64,000 nt of DNA from Caenimonas soli (GCF_013155545.1 NZ_JABJVV010000002.1:1-64000); one strand, 5' to 3'. Counted from the stretch's first letter, positions 54,621 through 63,713 are shown. Notes: a model not told the origin generated them from the sequence alone. Numbers and translations are program-made.

Positions 54621-54644
54621 AAAAGGCACCCGGAGGTGCCTTTT
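54621..54644 (-). terminator. Rho-independent terminator after tctA
   Basis: AAAAGGCACC, loop CGGA, GGTGCCTTTT forms a perfect 10-bp stem with T-run on the minus strand. It separates tctBA from the DUF3422 gene. Confidence 0.9.
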
Positions 54645-54666
54645 CGCGATGGGTGGCCGCGCGTCT

Positions 54667-56181
54667 TCAGTCGGCTTCGACGAAGGCTTCCTCGCGCTTG
54701 TGCTTCACCGCGGGCAGCGCCACTATCACTATCAGCAGCACGGCTGCAGCCAGCAGGCCGGCGGACAGAGGCCGGGTGATGAACACGCTCCAGTCGCCGC
54801 GTGACAGCAGCATCGCCCGCCGCAGGTTCTCTTCCATCATGGGCCCCAGGATGAAGCCCAGCAGCAGCGGCGCCGGCTCGGCCCCCAGCTTGATGAACAT
54901 GTAGCCGATCACACCGAAGATCGCCACCATCCAGATGTCCCAGGTGTTGTTGTTGGTGGAGTACACGCCGATGGCACAGAACAGCACGATGGCGGGGAAC
55001 AACCAGCGGTAGGGCACGGTGAGCAGCTTGATCCAGATGCCGATCAGCGGCAGGTTCAGGATCACCAGCATGGCATTGCCGAGCCACATCGAGGCGATCA
55101 GGCCCCAGAAGAGCTGCGGGTTGCTGGTCATCACCTGCGGGCCCGGCTGGATGTTGTGGATGGTCATCGCGCCCACCATCAGCGCCATCACGGCGTTGGG
55201 CGGAATACCCAGCGTCAGCAGCGGGATGAAGGAGGTCTGCGAACCGGCGTTGTTGGCCGACTCGGGCGCCGCGACGCCGCGGATGTTGCCCTTGCCGAAT
55301 GCCACTTCGCCCGGGCGCAGCTTGGTTTTCTTCTCGATGGTGTAGGCCGCGAAGGCAGACAGCAGCGCGCCGCCGCCGGGCAAGATGCCCAATGCCGATC
55401 CCAGCGCGGTGCCGCGCAGCACCGCGGGGATCATGTTCTTGAAGTCTTCCTTGGTCGGGAACAGGCCAGTCACCTTGGCCGTGAACACCTCGCGCTCATC
55501 GGCGTGCTTGCCCAGGTTGCTGATGATTTCGCCGTAACCGAACACGCCCATGGCGATCACGATGAAGCCGATGCCGTCGGTGAGTTCAGGCACGTCGAAG
55601 GAGAAGCGAGCCACGCCCGAATTCACGTCAGTGCCGATCAGGCCGAGCAACAGGCCTAGCACGATCATGCCGATGGCCTTGATCAGCGAGCCGGAGGCCA
55701 GCACCACGGCGCCGATCAGGCCCAGGATCATGAGCGAGAAGTATTCGGCCGGGCCGAACTTGAAAGCCACCTCGGTCAGGGGCGCGGCGAACGCGGCCAG
55801 GATCAGGGTGCCGACGCAGCCGGCGAAGAACGAACCCAGGCCCGCAGCCGCAAGCGCGGGGCCCGCGCGGCCCTGCCTTGCCATCTGGTAGCCGTCGATC
55901 ACTGTGACGACCGAGGAGGATTCCCCTGGCAGGTTCACCAGGATGGCGGTGGTGGAGCCGCCGTATTGGGCTCCGTAATAGATGCCGGCCAGCATGATGA
56001 GGGCCGAAACCGGCGGCAACGCGTAGGTTGCCGGCAGCAGCATGGCGATGGTGGCGACCGGTCCGATGCCGGGGAGCACGCCGACCAGGGTGCCCAGCAA
56101 GCAGCCGATGAAACAGTACAGCAGGTTGATCGGCGTGAAGGCGACGCCGAAGCCGATCGAAAGGTTGGAAATCAAGTCCAT
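54667..56181 (-). CDS. tctA: Tripartite tricarboxylate transporter large permease TctA
   Basis: 504 residues with about twelve membrane segments. It has the TctA signature GVLPGIGPVATIAMLLP and its inverted-repeat counterpart LGILPGGGALLSAFAAYTIE. VRRVAAPESANNAGSQTSFIP-like sequence (GVAAPESANNAGSQT) is also typical. It moves carboxylates with a Bug/TctC binding protein and TctB. The binding protein is not adjacent. It follows tctB by 10 bases and ends at a strong terminator. Confidence 0.95.
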   Translation of the reverse strand: MDLISNLSIGFGVAFTPINLLYCFIGCLLGTLVGVLPGIGPVATIAMLLPATYALPPVSALIMLAGIYYGAQYGGSTTAILVNLPGESSSVVTVIDGYQMARQGRAGPALAAAGLGSFFAGCVGTLILAAFAAPLTEVAFKFGPAEYFSLMILGLIGAVVLASGSLIKAIGMIVLGLLLGLIGTDVNSGVARFSFDVPELTDGIGFIVIAMGVFGYGEIISNLGKHADEREVFTAKVTGLFPTKEDFKNMIPAVLRGTALGSALGILPGGGALLSAFAAYTIEKKTKLRPGEVAFGKGNIRGVAAPESANNAGSQTSFIPLLTLGIPPNAVMALMVGAMTIHNIQPGPQVMTSNPQLFWGLIASMWLGNAMLVILNLPLIGIWIKLLTVPYRWLFPAIVLFCAIGVYSTNNNTWDIWMVAIFGVIGYMFIKLGAEPAPLLLGFILGPMMEENLRRAMLLSRGDWSVFITRPLSAGLLAAAVLLIVIVALPAVKHKREEAFVEAD

Positions 56182-56191
56182 TTTTTATCCT

Positions 56192-56680
56192 TCAGCCGGT
56201 GATGAAACTGGGCCAGACCGGGAACTGGAGCTTCAGCAGCAATATGAAGGCTAGGTAACTGCCTGCCGCCAGGATCGTCGCCAGCACGATCACTTCCTTC
56301 CATTTGTGCTCTTCGCCGGCCATTGAGGCGATGAAGACCAGCGCATAGATGCCCACGATCAGGCCGAATGAGGGGATGCCCAATCGCGGCACGCCACCCA
56401 GCAGGATGCCGAAAACCACGTTGGAGCCGATGATGAAGGCCAGCGGCTTCCAGGCGAACTTGCCGATAGGCTCGCCGTCTTCCGTCTCCACGACCATCGA
56501 TTCAAAGATGGTGAATGCGCCTATGGCCGCCAGCAGGATGCCAAGCACCAGCGGAAAGTAGCCCGGCCCCATGCGGGAGCCCTCGCCGATGTTGTAGGTG
56601 CTCGCACCCCAGGCAAAGGCAACGCCGACGCTCATGAACATGAGGCCGGAGTAAAAGTCCTTTTGACTTTTGATCTTCAC
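56192..56680 (-). CDS. tctB: Tripartite tricarboxylate transporter small subunit TctB
   Basis: 162 residues with four membrane segments. The TctB pattern is DFYSGLMFMSVGVAFAWGA, GPGYFPLVLGILLAAIGA, then a central loop and two further helices. A GTG at 56680 is chosen because GAGGAG precedes it by 7 bases; an upstream ATG lacks a site. It is the first gene of tctBA. Confidence 0.88.
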   Translation of the reverse strand: MKIKSQKDFYSGLMFMSVGVAFAWGASTYNIGEGSRMGPGYFPLVLGILLAAIGAFTIFESMVVETEDGEPIGKFAWKPLAFIIGSNVVFGILLGGVPRLGIPSFGLIVGIYALVFIASMAGEEHKWKEVIVLATILAAGSYLAFILLLKLQFPVWPSFITG

Positions 56681-56780
56681 GAGTTGTCTCCTCGAAACCA
56701 TTCCGATGGCGCGATTGTGGTGGCAATAGCACCGCTGTCCGTTGTGGGTTTCACCTACTATCGCCGCGGCGACGGCAATC

Positions 56781-58571
56781 TCAGTCGAGCGGCGGTGTGG
56801 CAGTGAGCACTTCCTCAAGCGTGGTCAGCCCCTCCGCCACCCGCAGCGCCCCGGCCAGCCGCAGCGGCCGCATGCCGTCGGCGACGGCCTGGCGGCGCAG
56901 CACATCGATGGAGGGAGCCTGGGTCACCTTCTCCTTGAAGGCCTCGCTCACGGTCAGCAGTTCGTACAGGCCCATTCGGCCCATGAAGCCCGTCATGCGG
57001 CAATCGACACAGCCGACCGGCTTGTACGGCTTGTAGCCGCCGCTGATCTTCCAGGGCTTCACGATGGCATCCAGCGCCTCGCGCGAGGCGCCCTCGTCCT
57101 CCTGGCGGCACTGTTTGCACAAGGTTCGCACCAGGCGCTGCGCCAGAACGCCCAGCATGGTCGCGTTGATGAGATAGCCGGGCACGCCCAGCTCCATCAG
57201 CCGCGTGATGGCCGAGGGCGCGTCGTTGGTGTGCAGGGTCGAGAACACCAGGTGGCCGGTCAACGCGGCCTGAACCGCCATCTCGGCAGTCTGCAGGTCG
57301 CGGATCTCGCCGACCATGATGATGTCCGGGTCTTGCCGCATCAGGGCGCGCAGCCCTTCGGCGAAGCCGAAATCGAGCTGCACCTGCACCTGGGTCTGGT
57401 TGAAGGAAGGCTCGATCATTTCGATCGGGTCCTCCACCGTGCTCACGTTGACCTCTTCCGTGGCGATGCGCTTGAGCGTGGAGTAGAGCGTGCTGGTCTT
57501 GCCTGAGCCGGTCGGCCCGGTCACCAGGATGATGCCGTAAGGGCGCTTGACCAGCGCCTCCCAGCGCTGCGAGTCATGCGGGGCAAAGCCCAGCGCATCC
57601 AGGTCCTTCACGGCCGTATCCGGGTCGAAGATGCGCATCACCATCTTCTCGCCGAAGGCCGTGGGCAGCGTGGACAGCCGCATCTCGATCTCGTCGCCGC
57701 GCGGATTGCGGGTCTTGATGCGGCCATCCTGCGGCCGGCGCTTTTCCACCACGTCCATGCGGCCCAGCAGCTTGATGCGGGCCGTCATGGCGTTGAGCAC
57801 GCCAATGGGCATCTGGTACACGGGATGCAGCACGCCGTCGATGCGGAAGCGGATGACGCCCTGCTCGCGCCGCGGCTCCAGGTGGATGTCGCTGGCGCGC
57901 TGGTCGAAGGCGTAGGTCCAGAGCCAATCGACCACCTGCACCACGCCCTGGTCGTTGGCGTCCAGCTGTTTGTTGCTCTTGCCCAGCTCGACCAGCTGCT
58001 CGAAGCTGGCCGCGCCGGCGTTGCCTCCGGCCTTTTGCGCCGCCCGCACGGATTTGGCCAAGGAAAAGAATTCGGCCGTGTAGCGATGGATGTCCAGCGG
58101 GCTGGCCACCACCCGGCGCACGGTGCGGCGCGATTGCCGCTCGACCTCATCGACCCAGTCGGTGAGGAAAGGCTCGGCCGTGGCGATCACCACCTCGCTG
58201 CCCGTGACCTGCACCGGCAGCACGCGATGGCGCTCGGCATAGCCGGCGCTCATGGTGTCGGCGACCTTGCCGACGTCCACTTTCAACGGGTCGATGCGCA
58301 GGTAGTCCAGCCCGGCGCGCGTGGCCAGCCACTGCGTGAGCGATTCGATGTCGAGCGGCTTGCCGTCGCTGGCTCGCGCCATGGCCACGGCGGCGAGCCG
58401 CACCAGGGGATGCTGGGCGCTCTCGGCCTGGGAGCAGCGCGCGACGGTCCGGCGGGCCTCATCTGCGGATATGACGCCGTCCTGGCTCAGCCATTCGACC
58501 AGGAGACGCCAATCCAGCGGCCCGCGGTGGGTATTCTTGGCGGGCGGCTTGGGTTTGGCGACGGCGCTCAT
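56781..58571 (-). CDS. GspE/PilB-type secretion ATPase
   Basis: 596 residues. The N1/N2 domains include YLRIDPLKVDVGKVADTMS. The motor has Walker A GPTGSGKT at 352-359, an Asp box, Walker B IIMVGEIRDLQTAEMA and the His box FSTLHTNDAPSA. The tetra-cysteine zinc site is CKQC...CVDC near residues 515-540. These hexameric ATPases extend type IV pili or type II pseudopili. No other pilus or secretion gene is here; instead it is last in the KaiC/kinase operon, 7 bases after the spermidine-synthase-like gene. Confidence 0.92.
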   Translation of the reverse strand: MSAVAKPKPPAKNTHRGPLDWRLLVEWLSQDGVISADEARRTVARCSQAESAQHPLVRLAAVAMARASDGKPLDIESLTQWLATRAGLDYLRIDPLKVDVGKVADTMSAGYAERHRVLPVQVTGSEVVIATAEPFLTDWVDEVERQSRRTVRRVVASPLDIHRYTAEFFSLAKSVRAAQKAGGNAGAASFEQLVELGKSNKQLDANDQGVVQVVDWLWTYAFDQRASDIHLEPRREQGVIRFRIDGVLHPVYQMPIGVLNAMTARIKLLGRMDVVEKRRPQDGRIKTRNPRGDEIEMRLSTLPTAFGEKMVMRIFDPDTAVKDLDALGFAPHDSQRWEALVKRPYGIILVTGPTGSGKTSTLYSTLKRIATEEVNVSTVEDPIEMIEPSFNQTQVQVQLDFGFAEGLRALMRQDPDIIMVGEIRDLQTAEMAVQAALTGHLVFSTLHTNDAPSAITRLMELGVPGYLINATMLGVLAQRLVRTLCKQCRQEDEGASREALDAIVKPWKISGGYKPYKPVGCVDCRMTGFMGRMGLYELLTVSEAFKEKVTQAPSIDVLRRQAVADGMRPLRLAGALRVAEGLTTLEEVLTATPPLD

Positions 58572-58578
58572 TGTTGGG

Positions 58579-59334
58579 TCAGGCTACGGGTTTAAACACC
58601 CGCAACCATTTGCGGGCCGGCAGGCCCCAGCGAGTTTCAATGGTTTCGGCCCGTTCGGCAAGCGTGGCCCGGTTGGGCTGCTGGGGCGCGCGCAGAGCCA
58701 ATACGACGGTGTTGCCCTCACGCGTCGGCTTGAACGCCCAGACCGATCCGGCGCCGAAGGCAGCCTGGATCTTCTCCAGGCTTTGGGCATAGCTGGACGA
58801 GCGGCCGAACAGGTTGACCGTCATGCAGCCGTCATCGGTCAGGAGCTTGCGGCAATCGGCATAGAAGGCTTCGCTGTCCAGCACGGGCGCGGCGGCTTCA
58901 TGGTCGTACAGGTCCACCTGCAGCGCATCCACGGCGCCCCGCCAATGCTCATGCGCAGCCACCTCGGCCGCATCGCCCAGGATGACTGAAAGCCGCGAAT
59001 CATCGCCCGGCAGCTTGAACCACAGGCGACAGGCCGCGACCACCTGCGGGTTGAGCTCGATGGCCGTGGTCCTCATCCGCAGCCTCTTGTGGCAGAACTT
59101 GGTCAGCGATGCGGCGCCCAGTCCCAGCTGCATGGCATGCCGCTTGGCCACACTGGCCGGATCCACGAACAGCAGCCAGACCATCATGCGCTGGACATAC
59201 TCCAGTTCGATGTCGAATGGCTTGTCCATCAGCATCGAGCCCTGGATCCATTCGGTGCCCAGGTGCAGATAGCGGACGTCGCCTTGATCGGAGAAATTGA
59301 CTTCGGGGAGTTGGGGGGTGGGGCGTGCTTTCAC
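58579..59334 (-). CDS. Spermidine-synthase-like methyltransferase-fold protein
   Basis: 251 residues. It has a SpeE-like Rossmann core: HAMQLGLGAASLTKFCHKRL, TTAIELNPQVVAACRLWF, and LQVDLYDHEAAAP. The spermidine synthase GGGDG loop is replaced by LGLGAAS, and the protein is shorter than true SpeE (about 280-300). Polyamine synthesis is therefore not assured. It overlaps the kinase stop by 4 bases, placing it firmly in the operon. Confidence 0.8.
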   Translation of the reverse strand: MKARPTPQLPEVNFSDQGDVRYLHLGTEWIQGSMLMDKPFDIELEYVQRMMVWLLFVDPASVAKRHAMQLGLGAASLTKFCHKRLRMRTTAIELNPQVVAACRLWFKLPGDDSRLSVILGDAAEVAAHEHWRGAVDALQVDLYDHEAAAPVLDSEAFYADCRKLLTDDGCMTVNLFGRSSSYAQSLEKIQAAFGAGSVWAFKPTREGNTVVLALRAPQQPNRATLAERAETIETRWGLPARKWLRVFKPVA

Positions 59335-60827
59335 TGGGCAGCATTATCGCCACCGCGCAGCAAGGGCAACGTCACGGTGAACGAGCTGCCCTGGCCCAGG
59401 CCGGCACTTTCGGCGGTCACGTGCCCGCCGTGTGCCTGCACCAGTTCGCGCACCAGGCTGAGGCCGATCCCCAGGCCGGAACCGTCGAACGAAGTCGCGT
59501 GCTTTTCCTGCACGAACGGATCGAAGATGTGCGGCAGCGCTTTGGCACTGATTCCGATGCCGTTATCGGTGACGCTGATGGTCAGCAGCGCCTCGCTGGC
59601 GGCGAGGGAGATCGTGAGGATGCCGCCGTGCTGGGTGTATTTGGACGCGTTGCCCAGCAGGTTGTTGACCACCTGGGCCAAGCGCAGCCGGTCGCCATTG
59701 ACAATGAACTCGCCGGGTGGACGCTCGATACACAACTGTTGCAAGCGGGCCTCCACGGCAGGGCGCAGGTCCGAAACCACGTCATCGATCACCCGGGCCA
59801 TATCCATGCGCTGGATATCCAGCCTCAGCTTGCCGGTGTTGATTCGTGTCATGTCGAGCAGATCGCCCACCAGCTTCGCCATCAGGGCCACCTGACGCTC
59901 GATCACGCCCTTGACCATCGGCAGCACCGGCTCTTGCGTCTTCGCCAGCCCCAGCAAAGACGCGGCCATGGTCATAGGCCCCAGCGGCCCACGCAGCTCA
60001 TGGGCGACCACGCCCATGAGTTCCGACTGGCGGCGATACGCCAGCTCGGCGGCGTCCAGCAATTCCTGCGTATGCAGCGCGGCCAGCAGCAGCTGTTCAT
60101 TGACCTCCCTGCGGTGGGACGCGGTGCCGGGGTCGCCCTCCTCGGCTGCAGGCACATCGAGTTGCTGCAGCGACTCGGCCGTCCGAAGCTCCAGGCTGCG
60201 CTCCTTGGTGGCCGCTTCGCCCCTGAAGAAATAGCTGCCCAGGCCGCGCCGCCTGGCGTTGTACATGGCCGCGGTGGCACGGTCGATCAGTCCGTCGCCG
60301 TCGCTTCCATCGTCCGGAAAGACGCTGATGCCTATGCTTGCTCTCAGGCTCACTTTCTGGCCGCCCACCTGGCCCGGCAATCTCATGGCGGCGACGATCG
60401 AATCGGCCACCGTGATGGCATCGCGCGCGTGCGCCAGGTCCGTCAGCAGGATCAGGAATTCATGCCCCCCGTGCCGGCTGACCGTATCCGACCCACGCAC
60501 CGCCGCCGCGAGCCGCTGGGCCGCCAGCTTGAGCACCTGGTCGCCGCGGGCGTGGCCCAGTGTGTCGTTGATATCCTTGAGGTTGTCCACGCTCACGAAC
60601 AGCAGGCCCAGCCGGTCGCCCTTTCGCCGTGCGACTGCCAGCGCATGGGCGAGGCGGTCGAACAACAGCGCGCCGTCGGGCTGCTCGGTCAAGGCCTCGA
60701 TGCGCGAGGACCGCGAAAGGTCCCGCAGGGCCTGCGCCGCCGCCGCGGCTTCATCCTGCGCACGAATAACGGCCAGCACCAACTGTTGGTTGGCCTCCAG
60801 GAGGTGAGCGGCGCGGGCGGCGTCCAT
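59331..60827 (-). CDS. Histidine kinase with N-terminal degenerate GGDEF domain
   Basis: 498 residues. Order: a short helix (1-45), GGDEF fold (about 50-205), linker, dimerisation helix with phospho-acceptor His276 (VVAHELRGPL), and HATPase (LAQVVNNLLGNASKYT, VTDNGIGI, GSGLGIGLSLVRELV). The cyclase signature is GGHEF (120-124), so the active site is altered. The inhibitory-site RxxD (Arg111-Asp114) is kept five residues before it, as is NDTLGHARGD. No membrane segment is present, so it is cytoplasmic. It starts 4 bases after the KaiC-like gene; the ATG at 60827 has an AGCAGG site. It lacks a receiver partner in this operon. Confidence 0.88.
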   Translation of the reverse strand: MDAARAAHLLEANQQLVLAVIRAQDEAAAAAQALRDLSRSSRIEALTEQPDGALLFDRLAHALAVARRKGDRLGLLFVSVDNLKDINDTLGHARGDQVLKLAAQRLAAAVRGSDTVSRHGGHEFLILLTDLAHARDAITVADSIVAAMRLPGQVGGQKVSLRASIGISVFPDDGSDGDGLIDRATAAMYNARRRGLGSYFFRGEAATKERSLELRTAESLQQLDVPAAEEGDPGTASHRREVNEQLLLAALHTQELLDAAELAYRRQSELMGVVAHELRGPLGPMTMAASLLGLAKTQEPVLPMVKGVIERQVALMAKLVGDLLDMTRINTGKLRLDIQRMDMARVIDDVVSDLRPAVEARLQQLCIERPPGEFIVNGDRLRLAQVVNNLLGNASKYTQHGGILTISLAASEALLTISVTDNGIGISAKALPHIFDPFVQEKHATSFDGSGLGIGLSLVRELVQAHGGHVTAESAGLGQGSSFTVTLPLLRGGDNAAQ

Positions 60828-60831
60828 CCTG

Positions 60832-62292
60832 CTAGCCGGCGGGCGCAGCGAGCCCGCTCTTACGGGTTGGTCGGCCGCCCAGCAGGCCCTCTTCGCCGGG
60901 CAGCATCCCGCCGATGCGGATGCCTTCGGCATCGATGGTGTAGGCCCGCAGTTCGTCCGAATGCGCGCTGTCACGCACCTTGATCACGGCCATGACGCGG
61001 CGCAGGCGACTATCCACCTCGATGTAGCGCTGCACGATGATCGCGTCGGTGAGGAAAGCCGTGCCGTAGGGGCTGAAACGCAGGTCGGTGTACCGGTCCT
61101 CCAGCTCCGACGTCAGCAACACCGTCACCCCCTCCTGGGCCAGCGCGCCCACCAGGCGGAGCATGGATTCCCGGAAGTCTTCGCGGAAGGTCGGCGCCAG
61201 TGCCACCTCGAACGCGGAGAGTGAATCGATCACCACCCGCGTCGCGTTCAGGCGCCGGATTTCCTTGATGAGCAGCATCACGATTTCGTCGATCGACAGG
61301 TCGGGCGCCCGGCTGTCGACCAGGCTGACCCGCCCGCTCTTTATCAGCTCTTCCAGAACCGGGTTGCGCGACCGGTTGGCGCGTTGTTCGAAAACCGCGA
61401 TCACGCCGGTTTCACCTTTGCGTGCGCCCTCTTGCAGGAAGCTGGCCGCCAGGATGCTCTTGCCCGACCCGGAGGGGCCGGCCACCAGCAGCGAGTAGCC
61501 CCGCGGCAGACCGCCGCCCAGCATCTCGTCCAGGCGATCCACCCCCATGAGCACACGGCCGGAGGCCTGCGGACGCGCTTGGCTGCCCGGTCGGGGCGCC
61601 GCCGCACTGGCCGGCGGGAAAACCTGGACGCCGGCACTGCTCAGGCGGAAGGTGTGCATGCCCGCCAGGGTGGGCTGGCCGCGCATCTTCATGACCTCGA
61701 TCTTGCGGACCATGGAGTTGCGCTGAACGCTCTGGTGCAGCCAGATCAAGCCATCGGACACGGTGAACACGGGATTGGTGGCGGTGTCGGCGGCGTATTC
61801 GCCAATGAGGAAGGTGGTGGCCTGCCAGCTCGTCATCAGCACGCCCAGCTTCTGCATGAACTGCTGCAAGCTGCTGTCCGTGCCGCCGGCCAGCGCCACC
61901 GAGCGGAACGAGTCCACGAAGACGAATGCAGGTGCATGGGACTCGACCTCGGCGGCAATGCGCTCGAGCACCTTGTCGAGGTTGCCTGTCATGGTGTCCG
62001 GGCCAAGGTTCACGAAGTGAATGCAGCGGTTGACCTGCTCCAGGTCGAAAAAGTCGAATTGCTGCTGGTAGCGCAGCATCTTCAGGGGCGGCTCGCCCAG
62101 CACCGTGAGGTAGAGCGCCGGGCGCTCGGGCGTGGCCAGCGCGAACATCATCTGGTGCGCCAGGGTGGTCTTGCCGCAACCGGGCAGGCCGGCGATGAGA
62201 TTGAACGAAAACTCGGGCAGGCCGCCGCCCAGGACTTCGTCCAGGCCGGGCACGCCCGTTGCCAGGCAATTAATGGTTACTTTGGGCGTCAT
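60832..62292 (-). CDS. Double-domain KaiC-like ATPase
   Basis: 486 residues with two RecA-like KaiC domains. Walker A sites are GLPGCGKT (35-42) and GPSGSGKS (272-279); Walker B sites are AFVFVDSFRSV (122-132) and VVIDSLSAFE (353-362). The C-terminal about 30 residues are flexible. The catalytic Glu region is GEPPLKM in the first half and FEQRANR in the second, unlike cyanobacterial KaiC (EE). Such proteins occur with histidine kinases in many heterotrophs and signal by ATP-state changes; a clock role is not implied. KaiA and KaiB are absent. Its start overlaps the preceding small gene by 4 bases. Confidence 0.9.
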   Translation of the reverse strand: MTPKVTINCLATGVPGLDEVLGGGLPEFSFNLIAGLPGCGKTTLAHQMMFALATPERPALYLTVLGEPPLKMLRYQQQFDFFDLEQVNRCIHFVNLGPDTMTGNLDKVLERIAAEVESHAPAFVFVDSFRSVALAGGTDSSLQQFMQKLGVLMTSWQATTFLIGEYAADTATNPVFTVSDGLIWLHQSVQRNSMVRKIEVMKMRGQPTLAGMHTFRLSSAGVQVFPPASAAAPRPGSQARPQASGRVLMGVDRLDEMLGGGLPRGYSLLVAGPSGSGKSILAASFLQEGARKGETGVIAVFEQRANRSRNPVLEELIKSGRVSLVDSRAPDLSIDEIVMLLIKEIRRLNATRVVIDSLSAFEVALAPTFREDFRESMLRLVGALAQEGVTVLLTSELEDRYTDLRFSPYGTAFLTDAIIVQRYIEVDSRLRRVMAVIKVRDSAHSDELRAYTIDAEGIRIGGMLPGEEGLLGGRPTRKSGLAAPAG

Positions 62293-62696
62293 GATGATGT
62301 GTCCTGTCCAGAGGTACCGGCTGGCGATGGGATCCAGAGGGGGCCGAGCAGGCGCTCGGCGAGCGGAGCACCCACCAGGCTGGCGAGCAGTCCCATGAAA
62401 GTGCGAAGCAAGGTAGCGCTGGCCTCGGAAACTTCGGCGGGGTCCCGGCCGGCCAGTAAAGCCCTGAGAGCCGGCAAATCCATGCCCGGCACATCCGGGC
62501 TGCGCTCATGGTCCAGCCACGGGTGGGCTTTCTTGCTAAGGAAAAGGCTGCGGTGGTACAGCGCGGCAACCCCAAGGTTGCCGATGATGGGGGCAAGCGC
62601 CGCGTCGATAGCCCGCCATTGCGACACGGCCGCATCCGCGAGCCTCGCACTGTTTGCACCGTCGCGCGACCGAATGTCGAGGGGCACCACCATCAA
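62289..62696 (-). CDS. Unrecognised 135-residue protein leading the KaiC-like operon
   Basis: 135 residues. The sequence is helical: LADAAVSQWRAIDAALAPIIG, then NLGVAALYHRSLFLSKKAHPWL and a leucine-rich end (ATLLRTFMGLLASLVGAPLA). It is cytoplasmic and not KaiB-like (no thioredoxin fold pattern). It matches no family known to me. Its stop overlaps the KaiC-like start (ATGA), so the two are made together and may interact. Confidence 0.75.
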   Translation of the reverse strand: MMVVPLDIRSRDGANSARLADAAVSQWRAIDAALAPIIGNLGVAALYHRSLFLSKKAHPWLDHERSPDVPGMDLPALRALLAGRDPAEVSEASATLLRTFMGLLASLVGAPLAERLLGPLWIPSPAGTSGQDTSS

Positions 62697-62777
62697 CTCC
62701 GCCTGAACATTCTGTGGCCTACCCTGGGAGCATGGAAAGGACCCATGGTACGCCTTTGCCCGACCGTGTGGGCCCGG

Positions 62778-63608
62778 CTACCTGAGAGCGGATGCCAGAA
62801 TGCCGGCCAGCCTGGGCAGCGCCGCCACGGCGTTTTGCGTGGTTGCCATCGCCAGCTCATCCAGGCTGATGCCACGCAGCTGTGCCATCACCTGCGCGAT
62901 GCGCGGCAACTCCGCAGGTTCGTTGCGCCCCTGTGGCCGGCCTTTCGCGCGCTGCTCGGCCGTAAGGTACAGCCAATGCGGCGGAATGTCCGGTGAGTCG
63001 GTTTCCATGACGATGGCCGACAGCGGCAGCGATTGCGCCAGCCGCCGGATCTGCAGCGCGCGATCGAAAGTCACGGCGCCGCCGAACCCCAGCTTGAAGC
63101 CGAGCTTGACGAATTCATCGGCCTGTTGCGCGCTGCCGTTGAAGGCATGGGCGATGCCGCTCACCCCGGCCTGGCGCAAGTGCTTGAGTAGGCGGTCGGC
63201 GGAGCGCCGCACATGCAGGATCACCGGCAGGCCGTGGCGCCGCGCCAGCGAGAGCTGCTCTCTATAAAAAAGTTCCTGGCGTTCCGGGTCGAGGCCGGGG
63301 ACGAAATAGTCCAGGCCGATCTCGCCCACGGCCACCAAGCGCGGATCGTCGCGCGCCTCGATGAGCGCGCGGTCCAACGTCGCCAGGTCATCCTCATGCG
63401 CGCGGCCGGTGCACAGGGGGTGGATGCCCAGTGCATAACTGTCGCCATGGCGGTGCGCCAGATCCCGCACCGCCGCGAAATTGCCGGCCTCCACCGCCGG
63501 CACAACGCAGTGCAATACGCCCGCAGCCGCCGCTCGGGCGCGGACGTTGGCAGTATCGCCCGCGAATTCCAGCGCATCAAGGTGGCAGTGCGTATCGATC
63601 CACATCAT
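62778..63608 (-). CDS. TatD-family metal-dependent DNase
   Basis: 276 residues. It begins WIDTHCHLDALEF (metal ligands HxH), then VAVGEIGLDYF with the bridging Glu, LPVILHVRRSADRLLKHL with a His ligand, and METDSPDIPPHWL with the Asp. This is the TatD/YcfH deoxyribonuclease family of TIM-barrel hydrolases. Two adjacent ATGs (63608 and 63605) are both possible. It is separated from the KaiC-like operon by 81 bases. Confidence 0.92.
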   Translation of the reverse strand: MMWIDTHCHLDALEFAGDTANVRARAAAAGVLHCVVPAVEAGNFAAVRDLAHRHGDSYALGIHPLCTGRAHEDDLATLDRALIEARDDPRLVAVGEIGLDYFVPGLDPERQELFYREQLSLARRHGLPVILHVRRSADRLLKHLRQAGVSGIAHAFNGSAQQADEFVKLGFKLGFGGAVTFDRALQIRRLAQSLPLSAIVMETDSPDIPPHWLYLTAEQRAKGRPQGRNEPAELPRIAQVMAQLRGISLDELAMATTQNAVAALPRLAGILASALR

Positions 63609-63713
63609 GCGCCGATGATGCCGCAAGCCCGTGCATGGCAGCGCAAACCGTGATACCGTGTGTTTTACCGGTTTTCTTTCTTCGTTTTCCCCGCAGTTTT
63701 GATAGGTGAACGA

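Noticed and set aside
53283..54629. Extension of the EamA transporter to 749 codons
   Set aside because: The extra part is an out-of-frame reading of the DUF3422 gene, rich in Arg/Gly/Ala; no transporter has it.
60832..62292. Circadian clock kaiABC locus
   Set aside because: Neither kaiA nor kaiB is present and the catalytic Glu context differs from cyanobacterial KaiC; only KaiC-like ATPase is supported.
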